Below are positions 1-5,870 of a stretch of 13,965 bases of DNA, piece by piece (position 1 is the stretch's first letter; the number at the start of each line of letters is the position of its first letter). Origin of the DNA: Candidatus Helarchaeota archaeon (GTDB lineage Archaea > Asgardarchaeota > Lokiarchaeia > Helarchaeales > HEL-GB-A); contig JABXJU010000110.1 in NCBI GenBank assembly GCA_013375405.1, positions 1 through 13,965 on the forward strand. Direction: 5' to 3'. The position numbers were made by a program, and so were the translations under genes. The notes beneath the pieces are model-generated. The model had not been told where the DNA came from. It ran no database searches and saw nothing but the letters and a program-made list of their open reading frames with translations.

Positions 1-10
1 ATAGATATAT

Positions 11-1165
11 ATGTCCAAAGAACTGTTCCAGCATGCAATGAACATTGCTAAAAAGGCGATTCAGTACGATGAAAGTGAAAATTATAAAATGGCCGTTAAT
101 AATTATATAGAGGCTGCAGATATTCTAACACGGTATATTAAGACATCAAGTAATGCAGAAATGAAGAAAATATGTTATTCAAAAGCGGAACAATATTTAC
201 AACGTGCCAGAGAATTACGAGATGCCATCCAACCGGATAGACCAGTTTATTCAAAGGATGGAAAAACAAAAATAACCAAAGAAGCATCGAAAATAAGGGG
301 CGCTCTATCTGAAACTATTGTAATGGAAAAACCAGAAGTCACGATGGATGAAGTAGCTAATTTGGAAACTGCAAAACAGGCATTAAGAGAGGCAATTGTA
401 CTTCCATTAGAGAGACCCGATCTTTTCCAAGGAGCCCGAAAACCATGGCGAGGGGTGCTCTTATTCGGTCCTCCTGGATGTGGAAAAACTCTCTTGGCAA
501 AAGCCATAGCAAATGAGTGCGAGGCCACCTTTTTTTCTGCAGATGCAGCATCATTGGTAAGTAAATGGTTAGGAGAGAGCGAAAAATTAATCAAAGAATT
601 ATTTAAATTAGCAAAAGAAGAACAACCTTCAATCGTCTTTATTGATGAAATCGATTCAATTGCTACTCAAAGAGGGAGTAGAGATGAAATTGGGGGGGAA
701 AGACGAATAAAAACACAATTGTTAATAGAGATGGAAGGAATAAAGGGAAAAGCTCAAGAACGAATTATAGTACTTGGGGCGACAAATCGACCTTGGGAAA
801 TAGATGCAGCATTTCGCCGCCGATTTGAGAAACGAGTTTACGTGAAACTACCTGATGAAACTGCCCGGCAGAGAGTTTTTGAGATCCATACAGAAGGAAT
901 TCCATTAGAGGTAGATGTAGATTTTAGGGAATTAGCTAAAATTACTGAGGGTTACACGGGATCTGATATTGCTCTTCTATCTCGAGAGGCGATCATGATC
1001 CCAATTCGAGAATTAGATAAAACCGTAGGGTTATCGGGTGAAGCTCAACCCCGTTTTGTAAGGCGTGGTGATTTTATTGAATCAATGGCAAAAATTAAAC
1101 CAGTAGTGTCACCCGGGGAATTGCAGAAATATGAAGAATGGAATGAAGAATTCGGGGCGAACTAG
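11..1165 (+). CDS. vps4: Vps4-type AAA ATPase with MIT domain (ESCRT-III disassembly)
   Basis: Predicted ATPase that remodels and recycles ESCRT-III filaments at membranes. Visible domains in the 384-residue protein: an N-terminal three-helix MIT domain (about 1-75), which in this family docks on ESCRT-III tails; a linker (75-110); and one AAA module (about 112-335). The AAA module shows Walker A GPPGCGKT (153-160), pore-loop KWLGES (185-190), Walker B VFIDEID (209-215), sensor-1 GATNR (256-260) and arginine fingers in the RRR run at 269-271. The C-terminal helix (DFIESMAKIKP, then ELQKYEEWNEEFG) matches the closing helix of eukaryotic Vps4, which separates it from CDC48 and katanin-like paralogues. 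Length fits the family. The ATG at 11 is the first possible start; only ten upstream bases are visible and show no clear ribosome site. It converges on the UEV/Vps28 pair, and ESCRT-III genes may lie off the left edge. Confidence 0.95.
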   Translation: MSKELFQHAMNIAKKAIQYDESENYKMAVNNYIEAADILTRYIKTSSNAEMKKICYSKAEQYLQRARELRDAIQPDRPVYSKDGKTKITKEASKIRGALSETIVMEKPEVTMDEVANLETAKQALREAIVLPLERPDLFQGARKPWRGVLLFGPPGCGKTLLAKAIANECEATFFSADAASLVSKWLGESEKLIKELFKLAKEEQPSIVFIDEIDSIATQRGSRDEIGGERRIKTQLLIEMEGIKGKAQERIIVLGATNRPWEIDAAFRRRFEKRVYVKLPDETARQRVFEIHTEGIPLEVDVDFRELAKITEGYTGSDIALLSREAIMIPIRELDKTVGLSGEAQPRFVRRGDFIESMAKIKPVVSPGELQKYEEWNEEFGAN

Positions 1166-1190
1166 TATAAATTCGGAAGATAGGTGTTTC

Positions 1191-1219
1191 TAAAATCCTC
1201 AGATTTTATTATTTTTATC
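1191..1219 (+). terminator. Hairpin plus T-rich tract after vps4
   Basis: A perfect 7-bp stem (TAAAATC / GATTTTA, 1191-1208) with loop CTCA is followed on the plus strand by TTATTTTTATC. It lies 26 bases after the vps4 stop, in the short gap between convergent genes. T-rich tracts are the usual archaeal termination signal; the role of the stem is inferred. Confidence 0.5.
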
Positions 1220-1233
1220 CTTTAAAAAAGGAT
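1217..1233. repeat. 17-base inverted repeat over the vps28 stop codon
   Basis: ATCCTTT-AAA-AAAGGAT is a perfect inverted repeat with 7-base arms. It spans the TAA stop of the minus-strand vps28-like gene (1222-1224) and abuts the vps4 terminator. It may mark the 3' end of the minus-strand message, but no T tract follows it on that strand, so the function is uncertain. Confidence 0.4.
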
Positions 1234-1683
1234 TCCCATATCCTTTATTTTTTGGTAAGCAGAAGAAAATCTATTCACAATATTTTCTTTACGGATAAAT
1301 TCTGCTATTTTAGCTTCCTTTCTTTCTAAAATCAATTTAAGTTTTAAGATATCATATAAAATGGTTTTTAATTGATGGTTATAAGTTGTAGCATCAAGCC
1401 TACTTTGTTGATAATTTAAGATTAGAGTATCGAGGGTCGCTATACTCGCAAAAAAATCTGCTTGTGCTTGCTCCTTTGTGTATTTTACGATTTCAGCTTC
1501 TAAATTAATATCAATAGGTTGCGTACTTCTGGATATTTGTTTTGTATCTGCAGCATTTTTCAGTAAATTCTTGACATTATCGGTTTGTTGAATTAATTTC
1601 TTTTGTAATGTAGCTAATTCTGACTCAATTTCGGTGATTGTTTTATCTTTCGTAGTATTCTTCGAGTTATCTTTGTGGGGCAT
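1222..1683 (-). CDS. vps28: Vps28-like ESCRT-I subunit (N-terminal core domain)
   Basis: A 153-residue, mostly helical protein with no membrane segment. Residues about 1-50 are polar and likely coiled coil. Residues about 72-150 align by eye with the N-terminal core domain of eukaryotic Vps28: ADFFASIATLDTL parallels AELFAVVKTMQALE, then a Y-x(2)-L helix, and EFIRKENIVNRFSSAYQKIKD parallels EFCRKFRLDCPLAMERIKE. In eukaryotes this domain packs against the Vps23 steadiness box in the ESCRT-I headpiece. The C-terminal four-helix domain of eukaryotic Vps28, which binds ESCRT-II, appears absent: the protein ends right after the core domain. Its ATG shares one base with the TAA stop of the UEV gene (TAATG at 1681-1685), implying coupled translation of two partners. 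The assignment rests on remote similarity plus context; an uncharacterised helical partner is the alternative. Confidence 0.7.
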   Translation of the reverse strand: MPHKDNSKNTTKDKTITEIESELATLQKKLIQQTDNVKNLLKNAADTKQISRSTQPIDINLEAEIVKYTKEQAQADFFASIATLDTLILNYQQSRLDATTYNHQLKTILYDILKLKLILERKEAKIAEFIRKENIVNRFSSAYQKIKDMGILF

Positions 1684-2570
1684 TACTGATTAATACCTAA
1701 TTCGTTCAATTTTTTGTTAATCAAATGTAATTGTTTTTGATAAGACTTGTAGAGCTTCGCATATTCAGAAGAATTAATCTCGCCTATTTCAAATTTATTT
1801 TCTAAAGTTAGGATTAAGTCTTCGAGAGCAATTTTTTCACTTTGTAAATCAAGAAGTTGCGTATCTTTACCATTTTTAGGATGTAGAATTTGGTCTATTC
1901 GGTCAGGACCCGTTCGTGGGACATTATGAACATCCATTTGTCCTTCAAGTCTAGCAATTTCTTCAGTTTTGTTGACTAGATTTGTCTGTAATGAGGAGAG
2001 TTCTGATTCTAATTTAGAAACTTGGGATTTCAATTCCTTCACCTTAGGGGATTCCTCGGGCATCTCTGAAGCAGGACGAGGAGCTTTCTGTGGCTTCTTA
2101 CGTGAAGTAGGGTGGGATGGAATAGATTTTGGAGAGGAAGGGGGTTGAAAAGGTGGAGGATAATCTGGCTTTTGTGGCGGCTCATCTTTAGATACAGATG
2201 TTGTTAAGGTAGAACTAAAAGTATCTGGTAATTTGGGAGGGACTCGGGCGAATAAACCTTTGATTGAATTAACGACTTGGTAAAGATGATACTCTGAGCG
2301 CCAATAAGATAAAATTCGTAGAGTTAGATTGCCAGTAGTTGGATCAACTTGAGGATGATTTGTCGGGGTAATCAGAGTAACTACGGGAGCTTGACGTGGA
2401 AAGTCTGCAGGAATTGAAATTTCAACTTCAAATTTTATGTCTTTATAATGGCCACGCCCTGGAATTGAACCCCGCCATCTTGATAAATTCCCGCTAATTG
2501 GTTCAAATTCTCGTGCTCTTCTATACATAAGCTGAGCTTCTCTAGCAAGGATAAATTCAAACTGGCTCAA
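1683..2570 (-). CDS. vps23: UEV-domain Vps23/TSG101-like ESCRT-I protein with steadiness-box-like C terminus
   Basis: A 295-residue protein. Residues 1-115 form a UBC (E2-like) fold with the FP-x-AP and HPQ (72-74) landmarks. The position that carries the catalytic Cys in E2s (ICLDIL) reads LTLRIL here, with Thr83, so it is a non-catalytic UEV. Then come a proline-rich linker (131-175), a heptad-rich coiled coil (about 176-212), and a helical end (238-290) resembling the Vps23 steadiness box. This is the TSG101/Vps23 architecture, where the UEV binds ubiquitin or sorting motifs. The start is TTG at 2568-2570: GGAGG lies nine bases upstream, and no in-frame ATG is nearby. An out-of-frame ATG-TAT-TGA mini-frame overlaps this start. 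The stop overlaps the vps28 start, so the two are an operon. Alternative: an inactive E2-like protein with another role; architecture and neighbours argue against this. Confidence 0.88.
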   Translation of the reverse strand: MSQFEFILAREAQLMYRRAREFEPISGNLSRWRGSIPGRGHYKDIKFEVEISIPADFPRQAPVVTLITPTNHPQVDPTTGNLTLRILSYWRSEYHLYQVVNSIKGLFARVPPKLPDTFSSTLTTSVSKDEPPQKPDYPPPFQPPSSPKSIPSHPTSRKKPQKAPRPASEMPEESPKVKELKSQVSKLESELSSLQTNLVNKTEEIARLEGQMDVHNVPRTGPDRIDQILHPKNGKDTQLLDLQSEKIALEDLILTLENKFEIGEINSSEYAKLYKSYQKQLHLINKKLNELGINQ

Positions 2571-2588
2571 TACATATATCCTCCATTT

Positions 2589-2599
2589 AAATTATAAAA
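2589..2599 (-). promoter_or_regulatory. TATA-like box before the UEV/Vps28 pair
   Basis: On the minus strand TTTTATAATTT lies about 20-30 bases upstream of the TTG start, with GGAGG between them at 2580-2584. The spacing would give a very short leader or none. The whole region is AT-rich, so the box is only plausible. Confidence 0.35.
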
Positions 2600-2621
2600 G
2601 TCCAATTTTATCTCATGTGTT

Positions 2622-2646
2622 AAAAATTGCCATTAATCAATGGCAA
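2622..2646 (-). terminator. Stem-loop with U tract after the coiled-coil gene
   Basis: A perfect 8-bp stem TTGCCATT / AATGGCAA (2627-2646) has a four-base loop and on the minus strand is followed at once by TTTTT. It lies between the coiled-coil gene and the UEV gene, so it may separate their transcripts. It looks like a bacterial-type intrinsic terminator, though archaea depend mainly on the T tract. Confidence 0.5.
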
Positions 2647-2730
2647 GATTATACGTACAATAATAAATTTTCACCTATAATGTTTTCTAATTACATCCAT
2701 TGGATTAGGAAAGAAGAATTCAAAGCATTA

Positions 2731-3135
2731 TCATGATTTTTTCAAAATGCGAGTGATTTTATCTTGAAATACTCGCACGGATCCTATGAAATCGGTTATT
2801 AAATTTGATAAATTTTTCATATTGGTGTTTTGTTCTTTTCCTATTTTGTCTAAACGCTTATTTAGCGCAACAATATCTTCCTTTATTGCTCCAAAAGAAA
2901 TAATCTCTTCAGAGATTAATTTCCTTAAACTTTTTAATTCCTTTTCGATTCCAGCCATTTGTTTAAAAACCTCAGAATTTACAGTTTCTTGTGTTCGCAT
3001 CATATCTGCATTAAGAATATTCAACCCTTCTACAATTCTTTTAAAGCTCTCTAACGTTGGAACGGGACCTAATGGGGTTTTAATCGCTTCAATTTTAATT
3101 AAGATTTTATTCTTCTCTTCTGCATCGTTGGTCAT
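2731..3135 (-). CDS. Hypothetical helical coiled-coil protein next to ESCRT-I genes
   Basis: I do not recognise the family. The 134-residue product is almost entirely predicted helix. A charged N terminus is followed by a TPLGPVP turn (about 20-26), then long amphipathic heptad stretches (about 28-125) and a basic end (ILKKS). No cysteines, metal sites, signal peptide or membrane segment are seen. The ATG at 3133-3135 is preceded on the minus strand by GAGGT seven bases upstream, supporting this strand and start over the opposite-strand frame. It lies upstream of the UEV/Vps28 pair in the same direction, separated by about 160 bases and a terminator-like hairpin, and is divergent from the RING gene. 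Its place suggests, without proof, a structural partner of ESCRT-I (eukaryotic ESCRT-I has further coiled-coil subunits, Vps37 and Mvb12). No similarity to those could be established by eye. Confidence 0.75.
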   Translation of the reverse strand: MTNDAEEKNKILIKIEAIKTPLGPVPTLESFKRIVEGLNILNADMMRTQETVNSEVFKQMAGIEKELKSLRKLISEEIISFGAIKEDIVALNKRLDKIGKEQNTNMKNLSNLITDFIGSVRVFQDKITRILKKS

Positions 3136-3310
3136 TGTGAAACCTCGCTTATATTACTTTATCATTAGTTTTAACAAAGATTAGCATAGAAGGTTTATAT
3201 TTAGGTAATAATTTGATGTTATAATACAGAATAAATAATAGTCGTTAATAATTATAGCTTTTCAATCTCAATAGATATGCTAATTTAATAGAAAATTTGG
3301 CGGAAAATTC
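3136..3310. promoter_or_regulatory. Divergent promoter region, coiled-coil gene (-) / RING gene (+)
   Basis: A 175-base AT-rich gap between divergent start codons must hold promoters for both directions. A TTTATAT motif at 3194-3200 could serve either strand. GGCGGA ten or so bases before the RING ATG (3311) is a plausible ribosome site. Exact promoter elements cannot be fixed by eye. Confidence 0.4.
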
Positions 3311-3556
3311 ATGAATGATGATATTCCTGATCGGTTTATATTAAGTTCCGAAGAGATAATTGGAGAATGGGATTGGAATAAGAGAGAAAGATGTATAGTC
3401 TGTAACCTTCCAATTAAAAATAATGAAAAAATTGGACGATGCCCCAAGTGTAGCCATTCTGCGCATCTAGATCATTTCCTAGAATGGATTAAAATTAAGG
3501 GTATCTGCCCATTTTGTAAAAGGAAAGTGAAACCAGATATCCTACTAAAGAAGTAA
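3311..3556 (+). CDS. Small RING-finger protein, putative E3 ubiquitin ligase
   Basis: An 81-residue protein that is little more than one zinc-binding module. Eight ligands are spaced C28-x2-C31-x12-C44-x2-C47-x4-H52-x2-H55-x10-C66-x2-C69. This is a cross-brace RING pattern in which the usual CxH/xxC centre is replaced by CPKC-SHSAH-LDH, and CPFC ends it. An extra His49 could substitute for a ligand. The Trp at 58 to 59 (LEWI) matches the position that contacts E2 in RING ligases. Stand-alone small RING proteins occur with ubiquitin, E1 and E2 genes in some archaea (for example Caldiarchaeum), where they act as E3. The gene leads the ubiquitin module, 88 bases before the ubiquitin-like gene. 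There is no obvious substrate-binding domain, so specificity must come from partners. Confidence 0.85.
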   Translation: MNDDIPDRFILSSEEIIGEWDWNKRERCIVCNLPIKNNEKIGRCPKCSHSAHLDHFLEWIKIKGICPFCKRKVKPDILLKK

Positions 3557-3644
3557 TATAATAAATGAGCGCGCGAAAATCCAAAACTTAATATTTCATC
3601 CTTTTTAGTTACAAATTAGAATTAAAATAGGAGCAAAGTCTGTT

Positions 3645-3884
3645 ATGATTTTAAGAATTGTTTCCGCAATCGGTGGCGATGTTACGGAACTCAATACGCC
3701 AGTAAATACGACTATTTCCGAAATAAAACGGGAGATAAGCCGCAGAAAACGAATTCCGGAGGGTGTTTTCGTTCTAGCTTTCCGGGGGACTGAAATCCGA
3801 AATGAAAATTTATCTTTGGTAGATATAGGTGCTACGGATTATGATAAGCTGTATTTAATCACACGCACTGAAGGTGGAATTTAA
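3645..3884 (+). CDS. Ubiquitin-like modifier with Gly-Gly-Ile C terminus
   Basis: A 79-residue beta-grasp protein that aligns with ubiquitin across its length: TISEIKREI matches TIENVKAKI, then IP, LAFRG for LIFAG, NLSLVDIGATDYDKLYL for TLSDYNIQKESTLHL, and R74 for Arg72. It ends Gly77-Gly78-Ile79, so one residue must be removed to expose the conjugating di-glycine. Only three lysines exist (28, 35, 68). K28 aligns with ubiquitin Lys27; the Lys11, Lys48 and Lys63 positions are not lysine. The Ile44-equivalent is Ala45. GGAG lies eleven bases before the ATG. RING upstream and E2-E1 downstream make conjugation its likely role; sulfur carrier (Urm1/SAMP-like) activity is the alternative. Confidence 0.93.
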   Translation: MILRIVSAIGGDVTELNTPVNTTISEIKREISRRKRIPEGVFVLAFRGTEIRNENLSLVDIGATDYDKLYLITRTEGGI

Positions 3885-3984
3885 GTCAATTATATCCTAA
3901 TCCCTTGTAATTCTTTTTATTTCTAATGTTTTTAGTTTAAATCCATTTTATTTTTATTAATAAACAATTTTTAATGACCACAAG

Positions 3985-3993
3985 TATAAAATA
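3985..3993 (+). promoter_or_regulatory. TATA box before E2-E1
   Basis: TATAAAATA is a near-consensus archaeal TATA box. Transcription would begin near 4015-4020, ahead of either E2 start. A second TATA-like element, TTATAAAA, lies at 4009-4016. Together they suggest E2-E1 can be transcribed separately from RING-ubiquitin. Confidence 0.55.
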
Positions 3994-4041
3994 GTGTAAA
4001 ATTTTGAATTATAAAAAAGTGAAGTGTAGCCCTTATATAGT

Positions 4042-4533
4042 TTGGAACAGGAACTTAAGATGTTATCTGAGGAAGATTACTACAATAGGCTAGTTTTTGA
4101 GGCAAAAATACTAGAAGAAGAAGAACCTTCATTTAAACCTGTGAAGGGCGATTTGAGGGTATGGCGAGGGTTCATTTTAGGAACAGGTTTATATGATGGG
4201 GGAGTATTCGGAATTGAAGTTACATTGACACGGAAATTTCCATATTCGCCCCCAAAGGTGCGTTGGTTAACAAAAATATATCATCCAAACATATCTCTTG
4301 CAAGCAAAGTTTGTGTTGGGGTTCTTGGAAAAGACTGGGTTCCGACCATGAGCGTTGCGGGTGTGATCGAAGCACTCAGAAATTTGTTAAATTTTCCCAA
4401 TCCATCATCACCCCTTAATACACAAGCAGCAACTTTGATGAAAAAAAATAAGAAAAGATATGAAGAAGAAGTTAAAAGATATGTGATGAAACATGCAACT
4501 TGGGAGAATTTAAAGAAAGTTCAGAGTACATAA
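4042..4533 (+). CDS. E2 ubiquitin-conjugating enzyme
   Basis: A catalytic UBC-fold protein of 163 residues (157 from the ATG at 4060), the usual size of a single-domain E2. It would accept the ubiquitin-like protein from E1 as a thioester and transfer it with the RING protein. Landmarks: FPYSPPKVRW (66-75); the HPN triad at 81-83, whose Asn stabilises the transition state; catalytic Cys91 in KVCVGVL; W99 after it; and PNPSSPLN (119-126) matching the PNP-x-(D/S)PLN signature of canonical E2s. The C-terminal helices end without extension. The start is uncertain: TTG at 4042 gives the longest frame, while ATG at 4060 has AG-rich sequence upstream and still leaves a full first helix. E1 begins ten bases after the stop, implying co-transcription. 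All key residues are intact. Confidence 0.95.
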   Translation: MEQELKMLSEEDYYNRLVFEAKILEEEEPSFKPVKGDLRVWRGFILGTGLYDGGVFGIEVTLTRKFPYSPPKVRWLTKIYHPNISLASKVCVGVLGKDWVPTMSVAGVIEALRNLLNFPNPSSPLNTQAATLMKKNKKRYEEEVKRYVMKHATWENLKKVQST

Positions 4534-4543
4534 TAAGGGGATT

Positions 4544-5818
4544 TTGTTGGGAAAACGGATCATGAATTCTGATCGGAAGAATGAAAATCAAGTTGAAATA
4601 GATTTAGAAAGATATAACCGTCAGATGCTGTTAAAGGAGTGGAATCAAGAAAAGATTTTGGATTCTACAATTTTTATTGCGGGAGTTGGAGCATTAGGTA
4701 CGATTGTCTCTTTAAACCTCGCGATGATGGGTGTTGGGCATCTGATTTTATGTGATTATGATACGATAGAACTCTCAAATTTAGCACGTCAAGTCCTTTT
4801 TGAGAATAAAGATATTGGAAAATCCAAAGTTTTAATTGCAAAAGAGGCCTTAGAGCGGATAAATCCAACAATTCAGATAGATGCCCTCAATAAAAAGTTG
4901 CAGACAATTGATCGGAAAATTTTTGAACAATGTGATGTCGTGGTGGATTGTTTAGATAGATTTGAAACGCGAAGATGGCTCAATTCCCTTTGTGTTACCC
5001 TTAAGAAACCATTAGTTCATGGAGGAATGTTTGGATGGATGGGAAATGTCCAAGTAGTCATCCCTTTTGAAACACCCTGTTTAGAATGTCATCCACTTAT
5101 CCCCCAAGAGCGGCTTCAAAAACCTTGCACGCCACCAGGAGAGGAACGAAAAGAGTTAGAGAAAGAAGAACCTGAGGAAAAAATTCCGACGCTCGCCACA
5201 GTTTCAACGGTCATAGCCGGGATCCAATCACAGGAAGTAATCAAAATTTTGTTGGACTCAAAGGTTTTAGATGAATATTTATTTTATGACGGGCTATCTG
5301 AAGCACTCACCAAAGTGGGACTTATAAAGAATCCAAATTGCATTATTTGCGGGAAGTATCGATTGAAAGGGGTGGATTTTGCAATAGATAACGAAGATAC
5401 TATCCGGGATATAAAAAATAGGGTAATAATGTCATGGGGGTTGCAGGAGCCAATTCGAATTGTAATTAAAGGAATTATAAGACAAGATGATGTGAAAATC
5501 CAAGATATAAAGTTAAAAGAGAAAGAAGCTATCTTTGTATGGGATAAAATTATTTCAGAACCTTTGAAACTTTATGCTATTTTAAAGGGAAAGGAACTTA
5601 TACCAGCAGTTACATTAATTCCGAAAAAAGAGAAGATTAAAAAAATTTCTGACTGGTCACAAATGCAAGAAGACATTGTTGATAAAGGAAGGGTAACTTA
5701 TCACAAAAATCTATTGAAAATTCAAGCGTTGGACTCGGGACAGGATATTCAATTCTTTAAAACCTATCAGATCTCAAAAACTCAAAGGAAGATCCGTTAT
5801 AAATTAAAACAAAGCTAA
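4544..5818 (+). CDS. E1-like ubiquitin-activating enzyme (ThiF/MoeB fold, extended C terminus)
   Basis: A 424-residue adenylating enzyme expected to activate the ubiquitin-like C terminus with ATP and load it on a cysteine. Seen: RYNRQ (23-27), nucleotide loop GVGALG (47-52), CDYDTIELSNLARQ (70-83) with Asp73, Asn79 and Arg82, K95, and DCLD (135-138). Cys pairs C179/C182 and C266/C269 form the structural zinc site. Cys195 in KPCTPP sits where E1s carry the catalytic cysteine (P-x-CT). A charged crossover segment (199-213) follows. Residues about 278-333 look like a beta-grasp fold, as in the E2-recruiting UFD of eukaryotic E1s; about 90 more residues follow. There is one adenylation domain, so it is probably a homodimer. 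No rhodanese domain is present, which argues against a Uba4/Urm1 route. Starts TTG 4544, TTG 4547 (AGGGG upstream) and ATG 4562 are all possible. Confidence 0.92.
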   Translation: MLGKRIMNSDRKNENQVEIDLERYNRQMLLKEWNQEKILDSTIFIAGVGALGTIVSLNLAMMGVGHLILCDYDTIELSNLARQVLFENKDIGKSKVLIAKEALERINPTIQIDALNKKLQTIDRKIFEQCDVVVDCLDRFETRRWLNSLCVTLKKPLVHGGMFGWMGNVQVVIPFETPCLECHPLIPQERLQKPCTPPGEERKELEKEEPEEKIPTLATVSTVIAGIQSQEVIKILLDSKVLDEYLFYDGLSEALTKVGLIKNPNCIICGKYRLKGVDFAIDNEDTIRDIKNRVIMSWGLQEPIRIVIKGIIRQDDVKIQDIKLKEKEAIFVWDKIISEPLKLYAILKGKELIPAVTLIPKKEKIKKISDWSQMQEDIVDKGRVTYHKNLLKIQALDSGQDIQFFKTYQISKTQRKIRYKLKQS

Positions 5819-5846
5819 AATTAAAATAATTACAAGGGCTAATCTG

Positions 5847-5858
5847 TTTTATAATAAA
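5847..5858 (+). promoter_or_regulatory. TATA-like element in the E1 to zinc-ribbon-protein gap
   Basis: TTTTATAATAAA lies 12-24 bases before the ATG at 5871, with AAAGGG just after it serving as a possible ribosome site. The gap is only 52 bases, so read-through from E1 is also likely. Spacing is short for a TATA-driven leadered transcript, so confidence is low. Confidence 0.3.
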
Positions 5859-5870
5859 GGGTTTTCTATA

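Noticed and set aside
247..594. Minus-strand frame of 115 codons across vps4
   Set aside because: It lies wholly inside the Walker A region of vps4, which is unambiguous; the product has no family features.
2786..3184. Plus-strand open frame of 132 codons opposite the coiled-coil gene
   Set aside because: Its product is a low-complexity Ser/Phe/Ile-rich string typical of an antisense reading, and the minus-strand frame has a ribosome site and a coherent helical product.
4544..5818. MoeB/ThiF or Uba4 sulfur-transfer role for the E1-like gene
   Set aside because: There is no rhodanese domain and no molybdopterin or thiamine gene nearby, and E2, RING and a ubiquitin-like gene are adjacent; kept only as a minor alternative.
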